From: Streptomyces sp. R21
GTDB taxonomy: Bacteria > Actinomycetota > Actinomycetes > Streptomycetales > Streptomycetaceae
Reading direction: 5' to 3'
Assembly (NCBI RefSeq): GCF_041051975.1
Contig: NZ_CP163435.1
Coordinates: forward strand, 1-64,000
Length of the DNA stretch: 64,000 bases
Below, piece after piece: positions 24,792 to 33,268 of this stretch. The notes beneath the pieces are model-generated. The model was not told where the DNA came from. It did not search any database and saw nothing but the letters and a program-made list of their open reading frames with translations. How positions within the stretch are numbered: position 1 is the stretch's first letter; every line of letters begins with the position of its first letter. The position numbers and the translations under genes are program-made.

Positions 24792-25127
24792 TTGTTGTCC
24801 GCTCTTGCTCCCGCCGACCTGTTCGGCGTGCCAGTCTGGATGGCGCTCTGCGTCGTTGCCGTGCTGGTGGCCATGTTGTCGCTCGTCGCGATCGTGGCAT
24901 GGTGTGTGATCCGCCGGGTTGATCTGGCTGATCTCCCCGCCGCTCTTCTCGGACTGGCCCATGTGATTTCGGCACTGTGCGGCTTCCTGCCGTGGGGGAA
25001 GCCGACGCCTCCGCCGGCGCTCCCACAGACGCAGGAGGGGGGTCCGGACCAGGAGAAACCAACGGTGGTCCTGATCCAAGGTGAGGCAGACGGTGCCAAA
25101 CCTCTGGCGCAGCAGGAGGGGCCGTGA
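24792..25127 (+). CDS. Single-pass membrane protein (111 aa)
   Basis: TTG 24792 is chosen for the GGAGG 7 nt upstream; the frame is open further 5' to 24708. The segment WMALCVVAVLVAMLSLVAIV forms one membrane helix, followed by a second, weaker hydrophobic stretch (LPAALLGLAHVISALCGFLP). A Pro-rich cytoplasmic tail ends ALPQTQEGGPDQEKPTVVL. Its stop overlaps the GTG of the next gene, so the two form an operon. Function unknown. Confidence 0.6.
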   Translation: MLSALAPADLFGVPVWMALCVVAVLVAMLSLVAIVAWCVIRRVDLADLPAALLGLAHVISALCGFLPWGKPTPPPALPQTQEGGPDQEKPTVVLIQGEADGAKPLAQQEGP

Positions 25128-25609
25128 GCGGGTTCTGGCGAGGCGCTGAGCACCGTCTCCGAGTAGAGCGCATTGTCGGGCTGGCCGAGGTGCTGAGGAG
25201 CCTGGACGGGCAGCAAGCCACCGCCTTCCTGGCGCGGGTGCTCTACGGCGCGAGCGATGAACTGATAGCCCAGCGACTCGGTACGACGCCTGAAATGGCG
25301 AGATGGTTGATCGGCCGGGGCGCCTCTTCCCTACGCCATCCGTCGCGAGCCGTCTCCGTGCGGGATCACCTTGACTCCCTTGGTGAAGCTGTCCTGATCG
25401 ATGGTGGGCTGCGTGATCTGATTCGGGAATGGCGACTGGAGGAGAGGTTCGCTCCCAAGTGTCGCCAATGCGGTCAGGCCTACTTCCACTCTCGACCCTC
25501 GTCAGGTCGGTCGATAGCGGAAGGTCGCCCCCGTGCGTACTGTTCGAACGCTTGCCGTCAGAAGGCGTACCGAGAGCGTCGGCGCGGCGGCAACGGTCAG
25601 CGTTCATGA
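25124..25609 (+). CDS. HTH-like protein with C-terminal zinc ribbon (161 aa)
   Basis: The gene is coupled to the upstream membrane protein by a GTGA overlap. The N-terminal 90 residues are helical with a possible helix-turn-helix (ELIAQRLGTTPEMARWLIGR). The C-terminus holds CRQCGQAYFHSR and YCSNACRQKAYRERRR, a four-cysteine zinc-ribbon pattern with a basic end. It could be a DNA-binding regulator, but no family name is certain. Confidence 0.65.
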   Translation: MSGFWRGAEHRLRVERIVGLAEVLRSLDGQQATAFLARVLYGASDELIAQRLGTTPEMARWLIGRGASSLRHPSRAVSVRDHLDSLGEAVLIDGGLRDLIREWRLEERFAPKCRQCGQAYFHSRPSSGRSIAEGRPRAYCSNACRQKAYRERRRGGNGQRS

Positions 25610-25626
25610 GTCCGCTGCAGGGGTCT

Positions 25627-25995
25627 TCAGACGCTGCGCTCCCGTCGGTGCAGAGTCGGCGGCCTATCGGTCGGATTGGCGAGCATCCGACGGACGGTCT
25701 CCGGGTACCAGCGTTCCCCGCGCTTGGGTCGGATGTCCTCGGCTTCGAGTGCTGCGCAGATCTCACGGAGGGACAGCTCGTCTTCATCTCGAAGCTGGCG
25801 GGCACGGGCACGGCCGGCCTGCTCCATCTCGTCCTCGGTCAGTTCCTTCTTGTGGGCCTGCCAGCCGTACGGCGGGGCGCCGTAGGCGTACTGGCCCTTC
25901 TCGCCCTTGATGCGGCGGCCGCGGCGGAGCTTGGCCACGGCCATACCGCGGTCCAGCTGGGCAAAGACGCCCCGCCCGAGCAGCAGTTGCGGAGG
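25627..25995 (-). pseudogene. Fragment of a large serine recombinase
   Basis: The minus strand reads LLLGRGVFAQLDRGMAVAKL, RRGRRIKGEKGQYAYGAPPY and GWQAHKKELTEDEMEQAGRA, then LSLREICAALEAEDIRPKRG and ERWYPETVRRMLANP. This corresponds to the end of the resolvase domain and the recombinase domain. The catalytic serine region is missing and the upstream part of the frame is incoherent. It is a truncated recombinase gene. Confidence 0.75.
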
Positions 25996-26066
25996 CGCGT
26001 TCCGCGGCGTCGTCCGAGGCGAATTGATCAGTCCGTCCCCGCGTTTCCGCGCGAGGGCGGGGTCGT

Positions 26067-26594
26067 TCAGAGGTGGAGCTTCTTCACCATGACCGCGTAT
26101 ACCGGCGAGTCGGCGAACGGCCGCTGTTCGCCCACCTTTTCGTAGCCCCACGTCTCGTACAGTTCTCGGACCTTCGGGTGGGTCACGTCGACCAGGAGTA
26201 CGGCAAGATCCTCGTCGCGCTCCTTCAGTAGCGCCTCGTGCAGGCGATCTGAGATGCCCTGCTTTCGCCACTGCGGGCGCACCATGACCTCGGAGACGGC
26301 GTAGGTCTCGGTGTAGCCGTTGTTCGGCTCGAACTCGGTGGAGCGCCACCATTCGCGGCCCGGCTGAAGCGGTGCGCCGTAGGCGAAGCCGGTCGGCTCG
26401 TCTCCGTCGAAGGCGACGACGCAGGTGAAGCCGTTCATCCCTGACCAGTGATCAACAAACCAGGGGAACCGCTGGTTGAACTCGTCGTCCATAGCCTCGG
26501 CGTAGGCGTCGGCGTGCACGTCGATCAGCATCTGCTTGAAGCCTTCCGAAAGGCTTCCCTGGCCGTAGTGCCGCAGGTCGATCACCCTGGTCAC
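26067..26594 (-). CDS. GNAT family N-acetyltransferase
   Basis: The protein shows GNAT features: GFTCVVAFDGDEPTGFAYGA, the beta4/alpha3 acetyl-CoA-binding segment VSEVMVRPQWRKQGISDRLH, and the terminal RELYETWGYEKVGEQRPFAD. It transfers an acetyl group from acetyl-CoA to an unknown acceptor. GTG 26594 overlaps the TGA of the upstream XRE gene (GTGA) with GGAG upstream; the in-frame ATG at 26606 is the alternative. The two genes form one operon. Confidence 0.8.
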   Translation of the reverse strand: MTRVIDLRHYGQGSLSEGFKQMLIDVHADAYAEAMDDEFNQRFPWFVDHWSGMNGFTCVVAFDGDEPTGFAYGAPLQPGREWWRSTEFEPNNGYTETYAVSEVMVRPQWRKQGISDRLHEALLKERDEDLAVLLVDVTHPKVRELYETWGYEKVGEQRPFADSPVYAVMVKKLHL

Positions 26595-27844
26595 GCTCGA
26601 CTCCATTCATCTCGCATACGGTCTGCCCAGTTGCGGGCGTACGTCGTGGACGGCGCCAGCCGGAGCAAGTCTCGGTGGAAGTCTCCGATCAGGGTGCGCA
26701 TTCGTCCAGGTAATGGGGCGCCGTCCATGATCGTGAAGACGGTGGCCGCGGTTGCCGTGGCCTGCTCTGGCTCTCCCTGCCGGAGCAGCGCGAGCGCGAG
26801 CTGACACGTGGTCAAGGCGCGGTTGCGTTGGAACCCTGCCGGGATCTTGGCCAGGGCACGGTGTGCCGTTGCCTCGGCTTCTGCAGACTGTCCGTTGTGG
26901 TTGAGGATGATGGCCGCGAGGTGATTGAGTTCGGCCGGCCCGTAGAACGCGGTCCACCGGGGGCGCTCGTCCTCGCCCGCCTTTTGAAGGGTTTCCTGCG
27001 CCGCGCCAAGGGCTCTCTTGGCGGCCTGTGGGTCTGCAAGTGTCGCGTGGGCTAGGGCGAGTCGGAGGCGGCTCATGGAGCTGAAGAACGGGTCCCTGCG
27101 AGCGGCGGGGGAGGCGTTGGCCGCCTGTGCTGCTGCGAGTTGCTCCGGCCAGTTCTTCCGCTGGTAGGCGAGCATGGCCATGTTGATCCACACGCGCATC
27201 ACCGTGGGCGGGTCTTGAGAGAGGCCGGCGAACGTCGTCGACTGATGGAGATGCCTCTGGGCCGTGTCCAGGTCGCGCAGGTCGATGCATGACCAGGCAG
27301 CGATGGTGGTGTACTCGGCGGCAAGTGCATACAGGGCGCGGCGCACGCGCTCGCTGGCGTTCCGCTGCTGGAGATTCAGCACCTCGGCACGGCCTTCGAG
27401 GGCCGCGGTCGCCAGGGACTTGTGGCCGCCTTGACGGTCGTCGGCCTCCACGAGCTGGTTCATGCCGACTGCGGCCCGAGCTACATCTGTCATGCCCACT
27501 GATCGGCGCTGTTTGGCGATGGGGACGGCGGCGGCTGCCGTTCCGGTAGTGGAAAGCATGAAGTCGCGACGCCGCAAGGGGTCCTCCGGGGGGTGTTGCA
27601 TGGAGCTGGGTGCGCTGAACCCTAAGTCCGCCACGGGGCAGCCGAACACACGCTCAAGTGCTGCGCAAGTGCGGCCGATTGGACGTCGACTTGACCCGTT
27701 GAGCAGGTTGCGGACCGTTCGCGACGAAATCTCCCCTGGTCGACCGATGATCTCTTGTAGTGCCCTATTGAGCTGAGCGGCCAACTCATCCTGTGTGAGG
27801 CCGAGTTGATCCATCCGGCTCTGAAGGATGAGGTTCGCTCTCAT
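26591..27844 (-). CDS. XRE-type regulator with TPR-like sensor domain
   Basis: Residues 1-65 form a helix-turn-helix (MRANLILQSRMDQLGLTQDE, LAAQLNRALQEIIG, SSRTVRNLLNGSSRRPIGRT). The remaining 340 residues are paired helices typical of TPR-type sensor regulators (ERVRRALYALAAEYTTIAAW, TVMRVWINMAMLAYQRKNW, AEATAHRALAKIPAGFQRNR). Such proteins usually sense a peptide or small molecule. It is transcribed divergently from the HATPase gene and is followed by a coupled acetyltransferase. The TTGCCCA/TGGGCAA dyad at 27874 is a candidate operator. Confidence 0.75.
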   Translation of the reverse strand: MRANLILQSRMDQLGLTQDELAAQLNRALQEIIGRPGEISSRTVRNLLNGSSRRPIGRTCAALERVFGCPVADLGFSAPSSMQHPPEDPLRRRDFMLSTTGTAAAAVPIAKQRRSVGMTDVARAAVGMNQLVEADDRQGGHKSLATAALEGRAEVLNLQQRNASERVRRALYALAAEYTTIAAWSCIDLRDLDTAQRHLHQSTTFAGLSQDPPTVMRVWINMAMLAYQRKNWPEQLAAAQAANASPAARRDPFFSSMSRLRLALAHATLADPQAAKRALGAAQETLQKAGEDERPRWTAFYGPAELNHLAAIILNHNGQSAEAEATAHRALAKIPAGFQRNRALTTCQLALALLRQGEPEQATATAATVFTIMDGAPLPGRMRTLIGDFHRDLLRLAPSTTYARNWADRMRDEWSRA

Positions 27845-27873
27845 GTACCGAACGTAGTAGCACCGTCACTCTG

Positions 27874-27892
27874 TTGCCCAGATCTTGGGCAA
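27874..27892. promoter_or_regulatory. Operator-like dyad in divergent promoter region
   Basis: TTGCCCA (27874-27880) and TGGGCAA (27886-27892) form perfect 7-bp arms around a 5-bp spacer. They lie 30 bp upstream of the XRE gene and 180 bp upstream of the divergently transcribed gene at 28074. The site is well placed for autoregulation by the XRE protein. A TTGCCCA also occurs upstream of the LexA-like gene near 21590. Confidence 0.5.
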
Positions 27893-28073
27893 GGCGAACG
27901 TAAAGTCTTCCGGTTGGTGGGCGTGCACGAAACCGGAACTCTTCCTGTTGCCCTCCGCCCAAGGCTCGTTGACTGGCTATCAGCCGCCGGATCGAGTTCG
28001 GCACGGCGGCAGGAGGAGAGCCCGGCCCTGCTTCCCCCGTCAGGGCCGGGCACCCCACGCCGGAGGGAACCTC

Positions 28074-28505
28074 GTGACCGTGACCGCCGCAAAACCGAAT
28101 GCGACCGGGGCCCCCGGTTACACCGCGGAGCTGCCATGCGTTCCCGAGTCCGTCAGTCGCGCTCGCGCTCTCGTCTCCAGCGCGCTGGTCGCCTGGGGGA
28201 TGGGGGACGACTTGGGCGACTGCGGAGAGATCATCGTGTCGGAGCTGCTGACGAACGCCGTCGACCACACTGAGACCCCCCTGACGCAGGTCGTCATCGA
28301 GCGTCGGGTCGACAGCTCCGTTCGCATTGGGGTCTCCGACCGATCACAGGTCGCTCCGCGCATGAAGAAGGCCACCGACGACACCGAATGCGGCAGAGGC
28401 CTGCACCTGGTCCACGCGCTGAGTTGGCGGTGGGGCTACGACACGCACCACTGGGGCAAGGTCACCTGGGCCGTAATCAAAGCGCCGACAGGGACAAGCC
28501 AGTGA
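28074..28505 (+). CDS. RsbW-like ATP-binding protein (HATPase)
   Basis: The protein (143 aa) has the GHKL fold motifs: N box IIVSELLTNAVDH, G1 box IGVSDRS, G2 region CGRGLHLVHALSWRWG. It belongs to the very common Streptomyces class of anti-sigma/serine-kinase-like ATP-binding proteins. Partner and target are unknown. GTG 28074 has CGGAGGGA upstream. It leads an operon with DUF6415 and DUF6302 genes through stop/start overlaps. Confidence 0.85.
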   Translation: MTVTAAKPNATGAPGYTAELPCVPESVSRARALVSSALVAWGMGDDLGDCGEIIVSELLTNAVDHTETPLTQVVIERRVDSSVRIGVSDRSQVAPRMKKATDDTECGRGLHLVHALSWRWGYDTHHWGKVTWAVIKAPTGTSQ

Positions 28506-28921
28506 GCGCCACAACGGCCCCTGAGTGCCGGGCCGAGAAGTGGACACCCCCGCTCGACGCGGACGGCCTGAAGTTCGTCCTCGCGCGGGTCATAGTGTGG
28601 AAGCCGCTCGACGTCGAGGAGATCTTCGACGACCTCGACACGGCGATCGGCAACCAGCCCCCGCCCGTGGCCACGACCGCGGCGCTGGTGGAACGCCTCC
28701 GCGGCCACCTGAAGCAGCTCAGTGACATCACTGTCGCTGACGCGAAGTACCCGCCTACCGACGAGATGGTCGGGCTCATCGAGCGTGGACTTCCCCTGCG
28801 GGCTGAGCCGACGCCGGCCAATCACCAGCAAGCCGTCGCTCTCGCCCGCCGTCTCGCCTTCGTGACCTCCGATCTCGTCGAGAAGCTGATCGAGGCCCGC
28901 TACATCAAGGGGGCCCAGTGA
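28502..28921 (+). CDS. DUF6415 family protein
   Basis: GTG 28502 overlaps the preceding stop. The 139-aa helical protein matches what I know of DUF6415: LKFVLARVIVWKPLDVEEIF, TAALVERLRGHLKQLSDITV, ANHQQAVALARRLAFVTSDL. The family is sometimes labelled natural-product-associated, but its function is not established. It is coupled at both ends. Confidence 0.7.
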   Translation: MSATTAPECRAEKWTPPLDADGLKFVLARVIVWKPLDVEEIFDDLDTAIGNQPPPVATTAALVERLRGHLKQLSDITVADAKYPPTDEMVGLIERGLPLRAEPTPANHQQAVALARRLAFVTSDLVEKLIEARYIKGAQ

Positions 28922-29409
28922 CACACGACCCCAACGCCGCCAAGCACCCCGGGGTGACCGCCACGGTGATGGCCGCTCCGCAAGACGCGTACGACTTCTA
29001 CTACTACGAGCAGCGCATCGCCGACGCCTGGCTCTTGGACAAGAGCATCGCCGTGCGAACGCTGCGCATGCCGTTCCTCGCTGTGCCTGTCGGGGGCTCG
29101 CGACGAGGCGGGTATTTCCCCGTCACGTGCCTCTGCTTCGGGCTCCGGGTCCGTGACGTCCTCCTGGAGCAGCCCGGCTTCCCCGACCCACGCTTGCGGT
29201 GGTCGCCCTACCCGGACACCTGCCACGTCGTCGAGTGGGGCGAGAGACCGCCGACGCTCTGGGGTGACTGCGATGACGTCACCCTCGGGCGCTTCTACGG
29301 CTACAGCGAAGACGCGATAGCCCGGTTCACGAACCGCCGCGCCAGCACCCCGCGCGGCCCCCAAACGCCCTCTTCGGCGGCCCTTCTCCGCTCCCCCGCG
29401 GCTCCGTAG
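28918..29409 (+). CDS. DUF6302 family protein
   Basis: This 163-aa protein starts in a GTGA overlap. It contains YDFYYYEQRIADAWLLDKSI, MPFLAVPVGGSRRGGYFPVT and CHVVEWGERPPTLWGD, consistent with the DUF6302 family. It is a soluble alpha/beta protein of unknown function, and the last 25 residues are a low-complexity tail. It is the third gene of the HATPase operon. Confidence 0.65.
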   Translation: MTHDPNAAKHPGVTATVMAAPQDAYDFYYYEQRIADAWLLDKSIAVRTLRMPFLAVPVGGSRRGGYFPVTCLCFGLRVRDVLLEQPGFPDPRLRWSPYPDTCHVVEWGERPPTLWGDCDDVTLGRFYGYSEDAIARFTNRRASTPRGPQTPSSAALLRSPAAP

Positions 29410-29470
29410 GCACCCGCCGAAGAGGGCACCCCCATCCCCCACCGCACGACCGACAGGAAGAGCGACACGC

Positions 29471-29671
29471 ATGTGCCAGCACACGCCCACCTGCCCCACA
29501 GCGGAACAGCCGGATCGCGAAGCGGCCAAGCCATTGGCACGCGCCGAGGCTCAGGGATGGACGCTGCTGTGCAACGGCGTCCTGCTCTTCGACGACACCG
29601 GCGAGTTGCTGCCCAACGGCACGATCGTCGCCCCGCACCGCCCCACTGTCGCTACGGGAGCAGCAGCGTGA
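29471..29671 (+). CDS. DUF5999 family protein
   Basis: The 66-aa protein begins MCQHTPTCPTAEQPDREAAK and contains GWTLLCNGVLLFDDTGELLP, the hallmark sequence of DUF5999 proteins in Streptomyces. The closely spaced N-terminal Cys-His-Cys may bind metal. The ATG at 29471 has GGAAGAG upstream. Its stop overlaps the next GTG. Function unknown. Confidence 0.8.
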   Translation: MCQHTPTCPTAEQPDREAAKPLARAEAQGWTLLCNGVLLFDDTGELLPNGTIVAPHRPTVATGAAA

Positions 29672-30324
29672 AAACGCTGCCGAGAAGCTGCCTGGTCCCC
29701 TACATCACCGCCCGCGAGGGTGAAGAGGCCGACTCTTTCCTCTCCCTGCGCGCCGCCTTCGACCGCACCGGTGCTGCACGCCTGGGCTACTGGGACGAGA
29801 CCAGGGAAGACCGCGACGTGCGCAGCGTCCTGTGGTCCCGGGTTTCCCAGTCCATCGGAGACGACGGGCTGCCGGCCGGTGAGCCGAAATGGCGCCTGGT
29901 CCACCCCGCGCGACAGCGCGAGACCATGCTCAAGCTCCGGTGCCAGGTGTGCGTCGGCGACGCCCGGACTCCCGACGGAATCCTGTTCTTGGAGAGCAAG
30001 AAGGACGGCGTGCCCACGTCGAGCACCACGGTTCGGACCGCTCAGCCTCCGGTCTGCCGACGACACGCGCACATGGCCGCGAAGCGGTGCCCCTACCTCG
30101 CCGAACACGGGAGCGTCGCGCTGCTGGCGCAGAGCGCACCCCTGTACGGAGTCATCGGCACGCCTCACGCGTACTCCGGCAACGGCGTTCAAGTCCTAGC
30201 AGGCAACGACGTCCCCGTTCCCTACGGGGACCCCGCCCTGCGGTGGTTCCTCGCCTCCCAACTCGTGCGCACGTTGCGGGCGTTCACCGTCATGGACCTG
30301 GACGACCTCCTGCCGGCCACCTAG
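29668..30324 (+). CDS. Hypothetical protein with Cys pairs (218 aa)
   Basis: GTG 29668 overlaps the DUF5999 stop. The product (MKTLPRSCLVPYITAREGEE) contains LKLRCQVCVGDARTPDGILF and VCRRHAHMAAKRCPY. Together these give a CxxC plus CxxH-like set that could form a zinc site. The rest is alpha/beta. It is common in Streptomyces, usually next to DUF5999 genes, and its function is unknown. Confidence 0.65.
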   Translation: MKTLPRSCLVPYITAREGEEADSFLSLRAAFDRTGAARLGYWDETREDRDVRSVLWSRVSQSIGDDGLPAGEPKWRLVHPARQRETMLKLRCQVCVGDARTPDGILFLESKKDGVPTSSTTVRTAQPPVCRRHAHMAAKRCPYLAEHGSVALLAQSAPLYGVIGTPHAYSGNGVQVLAGNDVPVPYGDPALRWFLASQLVRTLRAFTVMDLDDLLPAT

Positions 30325-30425
30325 ACCGCCGCCCGGCCGTCCGGAGCCACACGCCGGACCATCGGACGGCTCCGGCACAGCCCCGTCCCACAGCCGCCCC
30401 AACGGCTGCCCGCTGACCTGGAGAG

Positions 30426-30620
30426 ATGGTGCTCACCGCACCCACCTTCCGCAGCATCGAAGGCGCATACCTCGCCTTGCTGCAACTGGCTACGAACAAC
30501 GCCGAGCACCACATCACCGCCCGCGGCAACGACGCCAGTGAAGTCATCGGCGTCGGGTTCCGGCTGCCCGACCCCCGACAGCGACTCCCTACCTGTCCAC
30601 GCGCAACTCGCCCGCCTGTT
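30426..30620 (+). pseudogene. N-terminal fragment of a thymidylate-synthase-like gene
   Basis: ATG 30426 reads MVLTAPTFRSIEGAYLALLQ, TARGNDASEVIGVGFRLPDP and RQRLP, which resembles the start of thymidylate-synthase-like proteins of actinobacteria. At about 30588 the coherent sequence (YLSTRNSPAC) moves to another frame. It ends at about 30620, where the ribosome-binding site of the next gene appears. A small indel plus a large deletion explain this. Confidence 0.45.
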
Positions 30621-30635
30621 GCGAGGAGAGTAGCC

Positions 30636-31049
30636 GTGGCCAAGCGCTCCCCGGCCGCGGAGCGCCATGCTGACCTGATCCGCACTGCCCTGTTCGAGGT
30701 CGCGCCCGTCGGCATGACGCTCGGACAGCTGATGGGCTCCTGCGAGCTCAGCCGCTGGCAGACCAGACGGGGCCTGGCCATGCTGCGCGACCTGTGCGCC
30801 AAACGCGGCTGACCGCCCGCCATTTGGACACGTGACCTGGGCTATCACTTCTGCGCGAGCGAGGCCGAACTGGAGGAAGGGGAACGGGCCTGGCTCAGTG
30901 AGAAACTCACACAGTTCCGTCGGATGATCACGGACACGATCGGCCCGCACCTGGCCCTGTTCCCCAAAAGCACGTGGGCCGGCTATCTCAGCGACCAGAT
31001 GAAGGCGATCGAGTCGAACCTCGCGATGGCCGCCCGACCGCCACACTGA
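30636..31049 (+). pseudogene. RacP-like regulator gene with in-frame TGA
   Basis: GTG 30636 with GAGGAGAG upstream reads MAKRSPAAERHADLIRTALF, VAPVGMTLGQLMGSCELSRW and QTRRGLAMLRDLCAKRG to a TGA at 30810-30812. It continues in frame (PPAIWTRDLGYHFCASEAEL, FPKSTWAGYLSDQMKAIESN) to the TGA at 31047. The full 138 codons resemble RacP-type winged-helix proteins of Streptomyces. A Trp (TGG) to TGA change at the wing is the likely lesion. Confidence 0.6.
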
Positions 31050-31228
31050 CGTCGTCGCATCCAAGACGCTCACCGCAGATTCCAGGAGACCGGGGCCCGG
31101 TCCACGCGTCCGCAGCGCTCCCCACCCGGGCCGGGCCCCATCCCCTGATGCACGAGCCCCGCTACCCCTCCGACATGGCCGTTGCCGACACGGCACCAAC
31201 CTCACGAGATGGCACCATTAGATCTCGA

Positions 31229-31528
31229 TCAGCTGTACACCCACAGCTCGTAGTCGTCCCCGGGAACCCAGCTGCCGAACTTGCATTCATACCTGGTCCA
31301 CCAGTGGTTCTCGTACCCCATCCTGCCCTGGGAGTTGCACTCGCTCTTCCAGAAGTAGTAGTCGTACAGGTACCATCCCGCGGCTGTCGCAGGGACGGCC
31401 GTACTCTCGTGCGCCGACGCAGAGGTGACCTGAGCGGTTGCCGGTGCGGCTTGGGCAGGCCCAGCGAGTCCCCCTACCAAGAGCGCAGACCCCAGCGCCA
31501 TGCTGACGAGAAAACCACGCTTACGCAT
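31229..31528 (-). CDS. Small secreted aromatic-rich protein (99 aa)
   Basis: The sequence MRKRGFLVSMALGSALLVGG ending GPAQAA is a clear Sec signal peptide with an AxA cleavage motif. The mature part ends in an aromatic-rich domain (WYLYDYYFWKSECNSQGRMG, YENHWWTRYECKFGSWVPGD) with two cysteines that could form a disulphide. It is likely secreted or cell-wall associated. The start ATG 31528 has GAGAAGGGGAAGAGG upstream. Function unknown. Confidence 0.7.
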   Translation of the reverse strand: MRKRGFLVSMALGSALLVGGLAGPAQAAPATAQVTSASAHESTAVPATAAGWYLYDYYFWKSECNSQGRMGYENHWWTRYECKFGSWVPGDDYELWVYS

Positions 31529-31772
31529 GACCTCTTCCCCTTCTCTCGAGTGCATTGCAGGTTCCCAACGCGCTGCTGGAAACCGTCTCGGAGCGGCACC
31601 AACAGGTTGCTGTCGGACGGCCGCAGCTTCCCCTCATCACGACCGTTCGGCCAAGGGCCAAAGGTGGACCTTGTTCGTGCTCGCTTCCGGACAAGGATGG
31701 CTGGGCTGCTGATCGAGGATCGACGTGATTTGACCTAGCTCGAATAACGACATCTTGGACATGCTCTGCGCC

Positions 31773-32783
31773 ATGCCGCTACGCATCCACTTCACCACTG
31801 AGGACATGGCCCGCACCCGTTTCACGGAGGCACCCCGTCCATTTCTTGAGCTGAACATCGCGCTGCGGCAACTACAGGAACGCAGCCATCCGACCCGGTT
31901 CGGGTCCTGGAGGCGGGAATCGTTGCGACGCTTGTCCCCAAGGGTGCAGCAGTTGTTCGATCTGATCCCGTCAACGGGCTGGTCGGTGGGCTTCCTCGGC
32001 CTCCCGGCGGCCGAGAACATCGGAGAGGCGCTGGATCAGATCCGGGCTATGCCTGCCGCGCGTGTCCGGAAGGACATGGAGGTCTGGGCCGGCCGCGACC
32101 ATCACCGGCCTGTGCCAGCCTGGACGCAGTCGCTCGGCAGCGACAAAGAGCTGCTGCTGGAGTTGACCGATGTCGCAGCCCACGTGCACCAGCACGTCGT
32201 CGCTCCCTACCAGCAGCGCATCGATGCCCTCAGCGCCGCGGACCAGGCACTTCGCAGACGTCAGGCCGCCCACGGCGGACTCCACACCTTGTTGTCCGAA
32301 CTCAACCCCCGCCACATCAAGTGGAAGCCGCCTGTTCTGGAACTCACCATGGCCGACGGTGCGGACGACGACATTCATCTCTCCGGCCGCGGCCTGCTGC
32401 TGATTCCATCGATCTTCGGGGCCGCATCCCCCGTACTGGGCGTGAACGCCGAACCCCAGCCGTATCTGACCTACCCCATCCGCCGTAACAACACAGACCT
32501 CGCCCTGCCGCCTACGGAGACCGCACGAGTCCTCAGCACCGTCCCCAACTCCCTGACCGCGCTCCTCGGCCACACCCGGGCCATCGTGCTGTGGACCATC
32601 GCCCATCATCCCGGCTGCACCACTACCGAACTCGCCCGCCATACCGGCATCTCCCCGGCCAGCGCCAGCCAGCACGCGACCGTTCTACGCACCGCCCAGC
32701 TGACCACCACCACCCGCCACCACAACACCGCCCTCCACACCACAACCCCGCTGGGCGCCAGCCTCCTCAAGACCACCGCTTGA
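31773..32783 (+). CDS. ArsR-like winged-helix regulator (DUF5937-type)
   Basis: The 336-aa protein begins MPLRIHFTTEDMARTRFTEA. The long N-terminal domain resembles DUF5937 sensor domains of Streptomyces regulators. The C-terminal 80 residues are a winged helix of ArsR type (TRAIVLWTIAHHPGCTTTEL, ARHTGISPASASQHATVLRT). It probably represses a nearby gene in response to an unknown signal. The in-frame ATG at 31755 would add six residues. The divergent secreted protein at 31229 is a possible target. Confidence 0.7.
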   Translation: MPLRIHFTTEDMARTRFTEAPRPFLELNIALRQLQERSHPTRFGSWRRESLRRLSPRVQQLFDLIPSTGWSVGFLGLPAAENIGEALDQIRAMPAARVRKDMEVWAGRDHHRPVPAWTQSLGSDKELLLELTDVAAHVHQHVVAPYQQRIDALSAADQALRRRQAAHGGLHTLLSELNPRHIKWKPPVLELTMADGADDDIHLSGRGLLLIPSIFGAASPVLGVNAEPQPYLTYPIRRNNTDLALPPTETARVLSTVPNSLTALLGHTRAIVLWTIAHHPGCTTTELARHTGISPASASQHATVLRTAQLTTTTRHHNTALHTTTPLGASLLKTTA

Positions 32784-32821
32784 GATCCGCGCCTCACATC
32801 CCGCGAGCAGCGCTTTCTCGG

Positions 32822-33268
32822 CTAGTTTCGCCCCTTCTCGGCGCGTGGACTGGGAGGTTCGGAAACAGCGCTGACGGCTGCCTGGACGAGGCCAGCGTGC
32901 AGAGCGGCGAGGCGCTGCAGGTAGCGGCAGGCGGCTTCGTCCTCGACGATCCGGGACGTTCTCGCCGACGCGGGTATCGAGCCGGTCAGGCAGGTGCTCC
33001 ATGAGCAGCGGGACTACGGCGGCCGCGGCAGCACGAGGCTCGAAGGGATGCCGTGCATGAGCGCAAGGGCGGCCACAACCAGGGTGAGGGCCGTGACGAC
33101 GGCCGTGGCTGGCTGTACGTTCGCTTTTCCGAGCCGGATCCGGTGTGCCGGATGCCTGGCCAGCCAGCGCAGGGCCAGGCGCTGGGTCCGGGTCACGATC
33201 GGGGTGAACACGGCGACCCGGTGCGGCTGTTCGGGCAGGCTGGAACGGCCCAGTCGATCCACCCCCAT
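32822..33268 (-). pseudogene. Membrane-protein gene with in-frame TAG
   Basis: From 33268 the minus strand reads MGVDRLGRSSLPEQPHRVAV, RLALRWLARHPAHRIRLGKA and a membrane helix (ATAVVTALTLVVAALALMHG) to a TAG at 33014-33016. It continues in frame (STCLTGSIPASARTSRIVED, EAACRYLQRLAALHAGLVQA) to a TAG at 32822-32824. The coherent downstream part suggests CAG to TAG nonsense. Its 5' part overlaps the 33193 gene by 76 bp, so the start may be wrong. Confidence 0.4.
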
